Source: Nymphaea colorata
Lineage: Eukaryota > Streptophyta > Magnoliopsida > Nymphaeales > Nymphaeaceae
Length of the DNA stretch: 64,000 bases
Reading direction: 5' to 3'
Assembly (NCBI RefSeq): GCF_008831285.2
Contig: NC_045138.2
Coordinates: 4,741,205-4,805,204, forward strand
Numbering within the stretch: the stretch's first letter is position 1; every line of letters begins with the position of its first letter. Position numbers and translations under genes: made by a program. A model generated the notes under the pieces. It had not been told where the DNA came from. It did no database searches and worked only from the letters and a program-made list of their open reading frames with translations. Positions 1 to 11,007 of this stretch are shown here, one piece after another.

Positions 1-78
1 GACATCACCTTCGTACATGCAGCCTGATAGTGAACAGTCATTTACACAGTCGCCACTACCTACAACTCCTACAACTGA
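1..78 (+). repeat. 78-bp displaced duplication of ORF1 exon sequence
   Basis: Positions 1-78 are identical to 266-343, inside the ORF1 exon. In the upstream copy the same frame meets a TGA at 81-83, and the copy lies before the ORF1 splice acceptor, so it would sit in an intron or form a non-productive exon piece. The identity implies a recent event. The repeat may extend left of the window. Confidence 0.85.
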
Positions 79-101
79 TTTGAACACATGAATTTTTTCA
101 G

Positions 102-650
102 AAATATCTAAATAGGAAAAAGTACAGAGGTCCAAAAGTCTGGAGATACTATGATGAGTTCGCCGAAGTATATGGCGAATCTCATGCAACTTGGCAAAAC
201 GCAGTCACATTAAACAACGTGCTTGAAGCTGAGACTGAACCACTCTCATGTACACCTGCATCTCAGACATCACCTTCGTACATGCAGCCTGATAGTGAAC
301 AGTCATTTACACAGTCGCCACTACCTACAACTCCTACAACTGAGAATCCGACAACCAATACAAGTACACGTAGGTCAAAACGGAACAAGTCAACCAATGA
401 TGACATGTATTACAATTTGTTGAACGGTATAGCTAAAAATGTGGACTCCCTCACACATACTTCTAGAGGGTTTCAATATGTCAAATATTGTGAAATTTTA
501 CAAGAGATGGTGGACACAGGGCTACTAGATAGTCATACGAGACTGATGAGTCTAGACCTGTTAGGAGAGGGAACCAATTCCATGATCTTTCTCAACGTTC
601 CACCTGAAGACTGGCTGACATGGTTGTCGCGTAGACTTGGTGATTTGTAG
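102..650 (+). CDS. Harbinger ORF1, Myb/SANT-like DNA-binding protein (partial)
   Basis: In Harbinger elements ORF1 encodes a Myb/SANT-like protein that helps the transposase enter the nucleus and bind the ends. After a good splice acceptor at 100-101 the frame is open to the stop at 648-650. It begins KYLNRKKYRGPKVWRYYDEF, the C-terminal edge of a Myb/SANT-like domain (compare 'NKKY..LR..GLPHYDELCELFG' in plant homologues, from memory). A Ser/Thr/Pro-rich linker, a basic RRSKRNK nuclear-localisation-like patch and a conserved-looking tail ending WLTWLSRRLGDL follow. The N-terminal exon lies upstream of the window. No stop breaks this part. A 78-bp piece of this exon (266-343) is repeated at 1-78. 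Confidence 0.7.
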   Translation, partial: KYLNRKKYRGPKVWRYYDEFAEVYGESHATWQNAVTLNNVLEAETEPLSCTPASQTSPSYMQPDSEQSFTQSPLPTTPTTENPTTNTSTRRSKRNKSTNDDMYYNLLNGIAKNVDSLTHTSRGFQYVKYCEILQEMVDTGLLDSHTRLMSLDLLGEGTNSMIFLNVPPEDWLTWLSRRLGDL

Positions 651-772
651 GTAAGATTCCATGTCTGTTAGTTTAATTATTTGTATGTTTCATTTGGCAC
701 AATAACATTTGTTGTGTGTTTTTCTTTTTATTCCATGAACATCCATGTAGTGAGAAATTGTTGCAATGTATT

Positions 773-928
773 TGCAGTTTAGTCGAAATGATTGATTTCG
801 TTATTCAAGTACCTTACATGTATATGCAGTTTAGTCGAAATAATTGATTTTGTTATTCAAGTACCTTACATGTATATGCAGTTTAGTCGAAATGATTGAT
901 TTTGACATGTTCGATGACGACGATGAAC
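773..928 (+). repeat. 52-bp tandem repeat spanning the transposase start
   Basis: A unit starting TGCAGTTTAGTCGAAATGAT begins at 773, 825 and 877. The first two units are near-identical over 52 bases and the third runs into the transposase ORF. Each unit carries a possible splice acceptor (TGCAG) and, in units 1 and 3, the ATG used as transposase start. Unit 2 has ATA instead. The repeat therefore duplicates the 5' edge of the transposase exon. Confidence 0.8.
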
Positions 929-2290
929 GAGTGCTTTTCATCATTCGAATGGTTTTTGTCTTCATTTTCTTTTGGTTGAAAGACCAACCATCATCTAGGA
1001 GGATTGTTCATCCATTTCGAGATGCTGGTACATCTTTTGTCCAACTAATGCTTCGCGGTCATCCTAAAAATTGTTTGGACTTACTCCGTATGGAAGGACA
1101 TACATATATGAGACTGTGTAACATTCTAAGGAATAGAAATTTGTTGGAGGATGCTCGTGACATTACTGTAGAAGAACAAGTAGCTATATTGCTTTTGACA
1201 ATTGGACATAATGAACGGAATCGTGCTGTTCAAAATACGTTTCAACATTCCGGACAAACAATAAGTAAATATGTCAGCCTAGTGCTACGAGCGATATGTA
1301 TACTGGGTAAGGATTACGTTCGTCGGCCCAATGATGAGATGATACCAGCACATATTCGACATTCTAAACGATTCTTTCCATATTTTGAGGTGATTTCATC
1401 ATCTTGAACTCAACATGACATATACAACATGACAAACTACAACATGACTAACTAGTTGTCTTGTCATATAGAATTGTTTAGGAGCAATCGATGGCACACA
1501 TATACCGGCTTGGGTCCCTTTTTCAGATCAAGCAAGGTTTCGTAATAGAAAAGGTTTCGTTTCTCAAAACGTCATGGCTGTAGTCGGCCTTGATACTAGA
1601 TTCCACTACGTTTTGGCTGGATGAGAAGGAAGTGCAACAGACTCAGGAGTATTGTACAATGCACTAGATCATGAAACAGACCCATTTGTTGTCCCAGAAG
1701 GTACGTAGTTCCACCAACCAGTTCAGTCTTTTATTAAGAAGCATGTATCAATGTATAAATACATTGTGTTCAATTGTAGGCAAATTTTACCAAACATTGT
1801 TGGTTTGCTTATACCTTATCGAGGACATCGTTATCATATGTCTGAGTTTAACACTCGGGGAGCACGTTCACCTAGAACAGAAGAAGAATTATTCAACCAT
1901 AGGCATTCATCACTCCGAAATACAGTAGAAAGAACTTTCGGCATGTTGAAAGGTCGTTTTCCAATATTGAAAATGCAAGTTCAGTATCCTTTCCAAAAAC
2001 AAGCTCAAATTGTTCTTGCTACATGTGTACTGCACAACTTCATAATTGAACACAATCCAAATGCCGAGCAATTTGATGATGAAGATGCACCTTCGATTGA
2101 TAATTTCGTCTTAAGCGAACCTGAAATTGCAAGCCAAACACATCAGCGAGGAAGCAACAATGCTTTGAGAGCAGCTATATCATCTCAAATGTTTACAGAT
2201 TATCAATTGAATAGTAAGTTTGTTTATAAATGTTGACTACTTCTTCAGTTTGATTGTCTGACATTTGTTTTCTTTTCAACAGGACAATGA
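892..2290 (+). pseudogene. PIF/Harbinger transposase (ALP1-like), inactivated
   Basis: The spliced model has exons 892-1389, 1472-1700, 1780-2213 and 2283-2290, each junction with GT..AG. Exon 1 holds the helix-turn-helix region (ITVEEQVAILLLTIGHNERN). Exon 2 starts NCLGAIDGTHIPAW, whose Asp (codon 1490-1492) is the first catalytic residue of the DDE triad. The third acid is the Glu in SLRNTVERTFGMLKGRF (codon 1928-1930). Two lesions are visible. TGA at 1622-1624 replaces the Trp expected in VLAGWEGS. After GKFY (about 1790) the frame shifts where LVDAGY-type sequence is expected, so the second catalytic Asp is missing; about 19 bases appear lost. Downstream, IPYRGHRYH continues in the new frame. 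It should be non-functional. Confidence 0.88.
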
Positions 2291-2619
2291 AGATGATGCT
2301 CCGCCAAAAGTACTATGTGGTTTTCGAAGGACGTGAGCGAGGCATATATGACAGCTGGGAGCGGTGCCAACCATTAGTCTATCGGTACAAGGGTGCCATC
2401 TTCAGATCGTTTGATTCATTACAAGTAGCAGAAAATCACATGCATAAGTATCTCCAGAACAAGTATGGTGTGCAAGTACGCAGGTCTCCACTCATTGAAG
2501 ATGTCATCGCAAAGCAAGTTATAGAAGACACGCAGTTTGAAGAACGAAAGTGCAGCCAGAAATGTTGGATTACTTGTTTTGTGATTACATGTTTTCTTTG
2601 TTGGATATGTACTCATTGA
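2287..2619 (+). CDS. Viroplasmin-like (RNase H1 N-terminal fold) small ORF in the Harbinger element
   Basis: This 110-residue ORF starts with an ATG that overlaps the predicted transposase stop (ATGA at 2287-2290). Residues about 8-45 (KYYVVFEGRERGIYDSWERC, then YKGAIFRSFDS) fit the caulimovirus viroplasmin/RNase H1 N-terminal domain, whose consensus runs YVVxxGRxxGIYxSWxEC...GxxFKSF. In RNase H1 this fold binds RNA-DNA hybrid and double-stranded RNA. No catalytic RNase H domain follows. The tail is Cys-rich and hydrophobic (CWITCFVITCFLCWICTH) and may be read-through into non-coding sequence. It has no visible break, unlike the transposase. A fused polyprotein or separate third gene are both possible; function in transposition is inference. 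Confidence 0.6.
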   Translation: MKMMLRQKYYVVFEGRERGIYDSWERCQPLVYRYKGAIFRSFDSLQVAENHMHKYLQNKYGVQVRRSPLIEDVIAKQVIEDTQFEERKCSQKCWITCFVITCFLCWICTH

Positions 2620-3153
2620 ACTTTGTTTTTTCTTCTTAGTAGAAAGTACACCCTTTTGTGGATTCGTACTCATGTTACTTTTGTGGACAATTTTTGTTTA
2701 ATGTTTTTGGGAACAAATATATAACTTTTGCAGTTGTAGATTAAGTTAAGAAGGTGTTTTCTGTTGTAATGTGTTGCTAGATATTTCTTTTTGCTTTTTG
2801 TTATATATATCGTGTGAATAGTCGTGTCTTTTAATGAACTGGCTGTATGGTGATTTGTTTTGGGATGATTGATGAAGAAATATATGGGTTCTGCAGTCCA
2901 TTTTTTGTTTATTGGTTTTGGCTTGGTGGTGGTTCCATGAGATGATGATCTTTCTCGTTTGGTGGTGTGCTTGGGTAATCTGTACATATAAGAATCGGTG
3001 ATGAGGTGATGATCTTTCTCGTTAGATGTTTCGGCTTCGAAACACAAGCTTTTGTGGCATTTATTTGAGTGGTGATCTTTTGTTGTTTTGTAAGTTAGCA
3101 TTCCTACTCCTTTCAAAGTGCAATTGGGGAGGAAAAAAAAAACAACATTTTCC

Positions 3154-3372
3154 AGGTTAAATTTTCCCTGTGCATCAAACAGGGTTAAATTTACCACGTT
3201 AAATTCTTCATGTTCATCAAACTGGGTTAAATTTACCACGTTAAATTTCACCCGACAATCAAACAGGGCCTCGTTTTAGAAGAGGGTAAAATTTCATCCA
3301 CTAAATTTTTCTAGAAAAATTTACCTTGGTAAACTTACCGCATTAAATTTCACCCGCCCATCAAACGGGCCC
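3154..3372 (+). repeat. Subterminal tandem repeats and right terminal repeat of the Harbinger element
   Basis: The unit GGGTTAAATTTACCACGTTA occurs at 3182 and 3224 (period 42), with weaker versions near 3154 and 3328-3372. Each unit ends in CATCAAAC-like sequence resembling the terminal GTTTGATG. Arrays of this kind near the ends usually act as ORF1/transposase binding sites. The last unit merges with the terminal repeat ending GGGCCC. Confidence 0.7.
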
Positions 3373-4525
3373 TAAATTCCGAACCTTTACTGGCAATACC
3401 AAACTATCAGCTAAATTAACTCCATAACTTTTACTGAGGGTTTGCCACATTAGTAAATAACTGATCTTTACTGACTCGTTTTGGAAGAGGGTAAGATCGG
3501 CATTAGTTCAATTATTTTGGGTTGCTACTGTTAGGGACTGCAAAAGATGGATTCATGACAATTTAGTTGACACATATACTGCTTTACACTGAGAATCGGG
3601 TTAAACGAAAAAAGGTAGAGGCTTAGCCTCTTCAAGGTCTTTGCATAAACTAAAGCAAAATGTACAATTGTGAAATGTCTCGCATCGATAGACCATGGGT
3701 ATTTGTATAAACTAAGCAAAAAAGATGCAGTTGTGAAATGTATTTATTCTATAGTATCCATCAGTAAAAAAGACAAAGTGACTAGAACATCATTTTCTTT
3801 ACAATAGACCAAGGGTATTCGTACGAACTAAAGTTAAAAAGGCAGTTCCGGCGGGAATTTAATCTTTAATGTATCTGATTTTATTACGTAAAAACAACTC
3901 GGATATATGACTTTGAATCCAAATTTATTTCGACCTTGGGTGGATTTTAGAGTCAAATTTAGACTCGGTTGTGAAGTACAAATTGAACCCACTAGCCAGA
4001 TCCAAACCTTGTAATAATCTAAAGATTGACATAAAGTCATGCATTTGTGTGTGTGTGTGCGCTAAAGACAGTGGTGTAGATGACTTTGCAAATTGATCAA
4101 ATCAATTTATGAATGATAGGCTAAAGAACTAAAGATAAGGATCAAATTGCCGACCATTACAATGATTTCATGCACCGGCCCTTGGCTTCCACGCACTTCT
4201 TTGGATTTCAGGCACCACTCTTCCTCTCATCTGCAGTAGAAAAATTCAGATTATCATTCTAGTAATCACCCCAAATTTTTCAAAAATCTATATCTATCAA
4301 TTTACAAGCATTTTATCATAAATTTACAACAAATTTCAAGTATTTTTCATCCTCAAACACTTCAATTTCTCCCAATTCAAATTAGTTTCTTCTTTTATTT
4401 GATTATCAACTATATTTGAGACTTATTTGGCTCGGATTTCGGACTTTGCATGACAAACCTCAACCTCAATTTATGCTTATTTTACAATTTAATGTTGGAT
4501 CCAGTCCAAAAACTTATACAAAAAC

Positions 4526-4733
4526 CAAGACAAATCCTTAAATCTAAATCCGGATCCAAATCCTAGCTCCATTTCCAAAACAGAACACTAGATCAAAATC
4601 AAGATCTAAATCGCTGTTCCAAATCCAAAACAGATCAATAGACCCACATTCAGAACCGAATTCCAGCTCTACATTCAAAACAGATCCTTAGATCAATATC
4701 CAGATCCAAATACAAATTCTAGCTCTAGATCCC
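4526..4733. repeat. 50-bp degenerate minisatellite
   Basis: About four copies of a unit close to 50 bases start near 4526, 4577, 4627 and 4677. Most units begin AAAACAGATC and contain TAGATCAA..CCAGATCCAAAT and AGCTCTA. Divergence between copies is clear, so the array is old. No coding potential. Confidence 0.7.
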
Positions 4734-6223
4734 AATTACAAGGCCAGGCTAGGTGTGAAAGATCTTTCTAACAATAGCAACAGAGCAAGATCAAGTGACA
4801 CTAGCCAACAGAGCAAGGCTAGCTATTTGCTTTCATGTTGGCTTTCTTGATTTCATAAACAGAAGGCTGCAGTTGAGGGTTTAAAACGAGTGATGCAGGA
4901 AGAAAAATCCAACAATAACAAAAAAAATCGTTCTTCCATTAGAAAAACAAACATTATAGGCTAAGTGCATTCATGCAAGGGTATATAAGCTAAATAGAAT
5001 GAATGGTATTAAAATGAAGACAAAGTCAATTTTTTTCTTTTCATTTTTGTCATACCATTGTCCACTTGCGTGTGGTTCAGCCTACCATCTTTGGATGCCT
5101 CGTATTTTCTTTTCTTCTTAAAATCCCAATCAAAGAAATAAGAACAAATTGATAGTGGTCCCTTTCTTTTTTTTCAGACGATCATTCATTATTTTTACTG
5201 ATATTGGAGGTTAGCTTGATGATTCTCTATATACATCTCCTTTTAGCTTTGTTCCTGTCTTGGCACAGTACTCATTCTTTAGCTGCCTCAACTGTTGGCT
5301 TCCCACAATCTCCACGGACGCATCTTTATGGATGACAGAGTTTCCATTCTTTTTCCTTATTAGTTTCCTAGACTCTTCTCTCATCTGCACTAGATTCCAA
5401 GCACAGATTTTACTTTTTTGTTCGTATTTGTAAATGTTTCTGTAACTGACATGAATTTCCAATCAGCCAAAGAGACAGTTCTGTGTCAGTAATGATAAAC
5501 TAGCACTACGAGCTATTTATTTTTCTCTCCTAACTTGTCAAACGACAAAGCACTGGAACACCAGGGAAAGATCTTTCAATTTGGAGCAGCTAGGAAAAAA
5601 AAAAAAAAAGCCTAGGGAGAGAGACCAGACCTCTGAAATATGTGTTAACAAATATTTACGTAAAACTCCTAATGCGTTTACAAACAATAATTTAATATAA
5701 ATTGAGCTTTAGTTCAAGTTATTTTTTGTAAAAGAATCGGTATTTCCTGCTATCCAAATTTTGGTGTTACAAGAACTGCTCATTTTTGGATTACTAAAAC
5801 ATATTACTAAAGTAAAAAAAAAAAAAGTAATTTAATATATTTTTCTCACCAAATCATGATTCTTAGGACCATATCTATAAAGTCAAATTGCAGAAAAATG
5901 CTTTAATAATTAGTTTTAATGGGTCTAAGTCTTATCCCTTACCCAAATGGTATGGTTTTTACCAACTTATCTCCAAGTTTTCCTCTTCGATACTCTTGAG
6001 CCCTAGTTCCCCTTCAAGAATGGGCTTACAAATCCTGGCCCAAGAAACATAGTGCACACGTCTAACATCTGAGGATTCACCCTAGAGGAACGCAGCCATA
6101 GTGGAGTTCAATTGGTTGACAACAGCAGAATGAATGTAAAAAACACAACTCCTAAACTGTATAACATGGCTCAAAACCTGCTTTATAAGACTCAATCTTC
6201 CAGCGAAAGTGTCTTTTCTTTTA

Positions 6224-6226
<3 letters not shown>

Positions 6227-6262
<36 letters not shown>
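6227..6262. repeat. (CT)n microsatellite
   Basis: An uninterrupted CT dinucleotide run of about 36 bases in non-coding sequence. Confidence 0.9.
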
Positions 6263-6263
<1 letters not shown>

Positions 6264-8314
6264 GTTTTTAAACTTATATTTTTCTTGAACCAAAATCTTT
6301 AGATTTCAAGAAGGCCAAGATCAATGTGCAACACCCATGATACTTATCATTGGGACCATACTTAGATGGCCTACAACCTCAAAACTTGTCAAAAACTTTT
6401 TTTTTTTTTCAGATTTATGTTGTTAGGAATGGCATACTTTCTTTTCAACTATATAAAATTCTTTAACTTCTCATTTAACATGCATATTCACTATGTACTT
6501 ATAGGATTCACGAACGTCACAACTACTTCTCTAAAAACCCAAGCAAAACACTAAATAACGTGGTAACTGAATTAGGGGCGGGGCAAAATCTTGAGATTAA
6601 CTTGAGTTTCAAAAGAAGACACTAGCTATTAACTTTCGTTACTTGAGAAACGATCATTTCATTAAAGTGTTTTGATAAAATTTTAAGATCTTCTTTCAAA
6701 ATTTGACTCCGTTTTTCCTTTTTAAATGCTTATTCCAAATCAAAATGATTCTTAATTAAGATCACTTCTTCTAAAATATCTTTCCAACCAGTTGATCAAA
6801 AAAGATTATAGAACTCTTTTTCCCAAGGACTTAGATAACACTTGCTTATTTTTAAGGATTGGCTGTTTCATCATTTACTCGATTTATAAAACGTTAAATT
6901 TCTAAAAGACTTTAAACTTCTTAGCATGCACCGCAGCATATTTAAGTTGGGGATAACGCTTAATTGAACTTGAAAATACACTAAGAATGAACATAGCCTT
7001 TGACCTTGCTACCCCCGGTCCCTACAAGAATGATAACATATACTAAGTTACAGACAGCCTATTTGTAATTAGTCACCGTTTCTTTCTCTCACGCATGCAG
7101 AGAGTTGCATTAGACAATGAACCTTCTTTAGTGCAAAACTAGCATTCGTTAGAGAAGCTTACAGAAGCCAACTTTTAACATCACAGCACCTTCCCTCCTT
7201 TTATTATCACGAAAAGAAAGTTGATTCAATGGGTCTGCACCCTCCACTATTCATCAGAGAAATATGGTACTCGTGAAACACTTTATATAAACTATAAGGA
7301 TTTACATATATGTGCTTTCTGCTTTCAAGCTCGGCTGCTGTATCATAACATCTATTTTTAGGTCCAAGTGCCCAAGTTTAAGAGAGAACTTGGATCTTAC
7401 TTAACTGAGAGTGAGTTTACACAAGATAGTAGTCAGAATGCAAACGGGTTGGAGTTGCAGCCAAAGTTTGGCAATATGTCCCTGTATCAACATGGAATTA
7501 GCAGGGCTTTTATTTTTATAGATACTTATTCGCTTTCAAGTCAACTAGGACTCTGCTCACAATTAAGCAAAATGCTTGGTTAGTTAATCCTTGTGATTAT
7601 GCATATTTTTCCACATGAACGTCCTTTACTGCAACAAAAATAAAAAAAGGCTTGACATCAACAACAAAAAGTTAACAGTAAAGTAAGATTGCTGCTATGT
7701 ATTATCTACCATAAGCACCTTTTCGACCATGAGTTGCTTGTTTTGAATCTTTTGTTAGTGATGGACAAAAATCTAGTACAAAAATCAAGGTTTCAGATAA
7801 ACCAGGTTCAGTGTAGGTTCAAAAACATTGTTTTTTTATTTCACGCTTTTGATACCAACAAAGTAAAACAAAGAACACAAGAAAAAAGTCCTGCTTCTTT
7901 GGAAATGAGGGGCCAGGAAATGCTTGGAGTTGAAAAGAAAAGAGAACAGAAAAAAAATTATAACTTCCCAGTCACCCATCAGCTGCTGAGCTGGAAGAGG
8001 CCAACCCACATGGTGGGTCAAGCCAATTATCTTAAAAAAACAAAGAAACGCACATAATACCCAAAGACCGACCAAGCCAGTCAAGTGGGCATGAATCATG
8101 GTCCAAAAAAATAGATGACCGACTTGTTGGTGACTATGTCAACTAGGTTGGCTTGTTACTAAGTTGGTAAAAAGGATTCAACTAACCATATATTTAGCAT
8201 TTCATTTAGCATTCTTAAGAAGTTTTTCTATAAATATTGCATATCTAACACCAACTTGGGCCACTTGCAAGATAATTGATAACAAATTATTCAACCTACC
8301 GCAAGTGCAGTACG

Positions 8315-10211
8315 TTACTCCACACTTAGATCACCCAAGATTGCATAATCCACTGAAAGATAGTCCATCTCCTGTATATCCCACCATAACAACCTCAAGG
8401 TGTTGTATACAGCCTCCCCCCCTGGATGCACCATGTTATCTTCCCTAAAGACAGCTAACTTGTTCCTCATAATGATCCAACTGCAGCCAACCGCTTCTTT
8501 CAAACATCTCACCTTCATCATTCTTCTCAAACGAACCACACTTTCCCAGTGGCATTTCATTGCATATACTTGAGCCAATACAACATAGGGCAAAGATTCC
8601 CGCGGCTCCAATGCAACCAAACTTTCTGCAACCTGTTGTGTGATTCCTATATCAGCATGTAGTCTGCAAGCTCGGAGAAGTAGCCCCCATATTAGAGCAC
8701 TTGGCTCATATGGCATAGATTTGATAACTTCCATGGCCTGCTTTAGCCTTCCTGCTCTACTTAACATGTCCACCATGCAAGTGTAATGTTCAATATCTGG
8801 CATAACACCATGCTCCACCTCCATGCATGAAAACAGTTGGCTTCCTTCATTAACTAGACCACCATTACTACAAGCCAAAAGAACAGCAAAGAAGGTGATT
8901 TTGTCAGGTAGTACGTTTTTTGAACACATTTCCTTCAGTAGCTGCAAAGCCATGCTTGCTTCACCATTTCGAGAACATCCCATAATCATGGTGTTCCATG
9001 AGACCAAGTCCCTAGAATGCATATTAGCAAAAACTTTCATAGCACAATCAATGTTTCCTGTCTTGGCATACATGTCCATTAAAGAGTTGGAGACTACAAA
9101 ATCTGCTTCAAAGCCAACTTTCAGTGCCAAAGAGTGCAACTGCCTACCTTGCTCAATGGAGACGATACATGCAGCACAACCCAAAACACTACCAAAAGTA
9201 AATTCTGTTGGCTTGTTATTCTCCCTCATGGCATATGTAAAAAATGACAATGCATCCTCTACAAAGCCAAGCCTTGCAACACTTGAAATGATGGAATTAA
9301 AAATAGCTATATCTCTTTGAGGCATTTCCTCAAATAATTGAATAGAATCCTCCAATCTATTGAATTTGGCAAACATGTCAATAATCGAGCTACATACAAC
9401 AGAATTGGAGAGAAAACCTGTCTTTATGCAGACCCCAAAAATCTCATTTCCCGCTATTGTATCTAGTAAATTTGCACATGCAACAACCATGGTAGAAATA
9501 GTAAATTGGTCATGAATGAACCCAATGGCTCTCATCCTCTGATAAAGGGTCAACGCTTGCTCAGGTTTTCCTGATCTAACACAGGCATACATAATGGCAT
9601 TCCAGGACACTACATCCCATTTTTCCATACCATAAAACAAATGAAATGCATAGCTGACATTACTAAACCTACCATACATACAAATAAGGGCATTGTTAAG
9701 TATAAGATTATCGTGGAGACAGTTCCTCAAAATGTTAGCATGAACCTGCTTACCATGCCAGATATTTGAAACCCCCACTGAAATGATGATTGAGAATGTG
9801 AACCCTGTTGGTCTAATTCTTCTTTCCCACATCTCCGTAATCAATGTTAAGGCAGCTCCATGTTCTCCCTGCATAAAAAACCCAGAAAGTAACGAATTCC
9901 AGCTGACAACATCCTGTTGAGGCATTTCACCAAACACTTTCTGGGCACTCTCAACTTCACCATTTCGAACCAACCCACCTAACAAAATGTTCCAAGAAAA
10001 TATATTCCATTTAGGTGTGTCATTAATTGCTTTGAATCCATCATCAGACTCACCAAGACTGTAGTACAAAGACGAAATCTGATTGCCAAAAAAGGTTGCA
10101 GTACTGAGACCCAACCTAATCAACCTTGAGTGAACTGATTGTGCAAAAGCTAGACAATTACTGGAGATAGATTGGTTGAGGAGACTGACACAATTTTGAA
10201 TAATGTCTTCC
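8315..10211 (-). CDS. PPR protein, PLS class, E+ subtype (At1g43980-like)
   Basis: Such proteins are imported into mitochondria or plastids and bind specific organelle RNAs, often for C-to-U editing. The frame holds about eleven P/L/S repeats, for example DVVSWNSLLSGFFMQGEHGA and DFVVSNSLMDMYAKTGN, then an E motif (YEPSALIWGLLLRACRLHAD) and an E+ region (GCSWIIMRNKLAVFREDN). There is no DYW deaminase, so an editing role would need a DYW partner. From memory it resembles Arabidopsis At1g43980 throughout, including LLNQSISSNCLAFAQSVHSRL near the N-terminus. That segment lies upstream of the TTG at 10123 that opens the unbroken conventional frame. The frame stays open to 10268 without ATG; a good acceptor (TTTCCTATTGACAG) ends at 10212, so the start codon is probably in an upstream exon. 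No break inside. Confidence 0.88.
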
Positions 10212-10509
10212 CTGTCAATAGGAAAGCAAAAACCATGAGTGATTTGACATGAAGGACAGAAGGGTAGTCATAAAACTTAAAGTTGGCAGGTAGAATAGAT
10301 TATCGAGGATCAGAAATAACTATGCACAACGGAGGATTTAATATGCATAAATAAATCTACCAGAAGTATATAACCATCTGTGACAATGTAGACATATACA
10401 AACCACGCATATAACATGTATTGGATATAATTTCGTAAAATGCAACAGATATAACCTATAGCAAACAAATAATTCACCACATGAATAAAACGTGTAACAA
10501 GCAATAAAT

Positions 10510-11007
10510 ATGTCACCTGTAGTGCCAGAACGAACCTGTAGTAGATGATTCTTTTTGTTGCAGCTTTTGTCTCTTTGATGGGAAAAAGATACAAACTTCC
10601 ATTGACATCTGAATATTAAGAACATAAATAAGAAGTTATATAACAAATTGGATACCAAACAGCATTCTTCAAGCACAAATAAACACATATAAACATGAAG
10701 AAACTCAAAGAATGTGAACGAATAAGAAGCATCGCCTAGTTCATTGTGCCATACAATGTTTTTTAGTTTCTCATTTGAAGGCAGCGTAGTACTCTGAGGC
10801 AAATACCCTGCCGCTGCCGGCTACTGGCCAGAGACAGGGGTCTGAGACCCCTCAGTGCCAACTGTGCCCTTCAATTAGAACAAATACAATACATAAAGTA
10901 GACTTCAAAAATAAGCAATTAAGCAAACAAAAAACACTCACTCTTCCTCAAGCAAGGTAACCCACTTGAGACCATAGAACACTGGATATGGCAAGTTCTC
11001 CAATTGC
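10510..11007 (-). other. Exon-like segments upstream of the PPR gene, unidentified
   Basis: On - three stretches look like exons. 11007-10942 is bounded by TGCAG and GA|GTGAGTG and reads LENLPYPVFYGLKWVTLLEE. About 10794-10690 reads TTLPSNEKLKNIVWHNELGD. About 10611-10520 follows ATATTCAG and reads VNGSLYLFPIKETKAATKRI before a GTGACA donor. Reading phases can be joined only partly. I do not recognise the protein. They may be 5' exons of the PPR transcription unit or the remains of another gene. A GC-rich block at 11060-11350 on the same strand, with GATGGGG|GTAAGC, may be the first exon or 5' leader. Confidence 0.3.
10837..10853. other. 17-bp perfect palindrome
   Basis: AGGGGTCTGAGACCCCT reads the same on both strands about the central G-position pair and could form a short hairpin. 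It sits between two exon-like segments. No function assigned. Confidence 0.5.

Larger units (their letters stand above)
1..3375 (+). mobile_element. PIF/Harbinger DNA transposon, 5' end outside window
   Basis: The element carries a Myb/SANT-like ORF1 (102-650), a DDE transposase (892-2290) and a small viroplasmin-like ORF (2287-2619), all on +. The right end is the motif CATCAAACGGGCCC at 3359-3372, which reads GGGCCCGTTTGATG on the other strand, a common PIF/Harbinger terminal sequence, and it is followed by TAA (3373-3375), the three-base target site typical of this superfamily. The left terminal repeat must lie before position 1. Subterminal repeats precede the right end. The transposase has a stop codon and a frameshifting deletion, so this copy cannot be autonomous. 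The superfamily call is firm; the exact right boundary is inferred from the terminal motif. Confidence 0.85.
3376..8314. other. Non-coding stretch with minor repeats
   Basis: No convincing gene is visible; the open frames here are short and unlike known families. Degenerate local repeats of a motif like ATAGACCATGGGTATTTGTA lie at about 3640-3835. A 50-bp minisatellite lies at 4526-4733 and a (CT)n run at 6227-6262. The remainder is AT-rich single-copy-looking sequence. Confidence 0.6.

Noticed and set aside
5211..5462. 83-codon minus frame with a basic middle
   Set aside because: No family resemblance, no splice context and isolated from other exon-like sequence.
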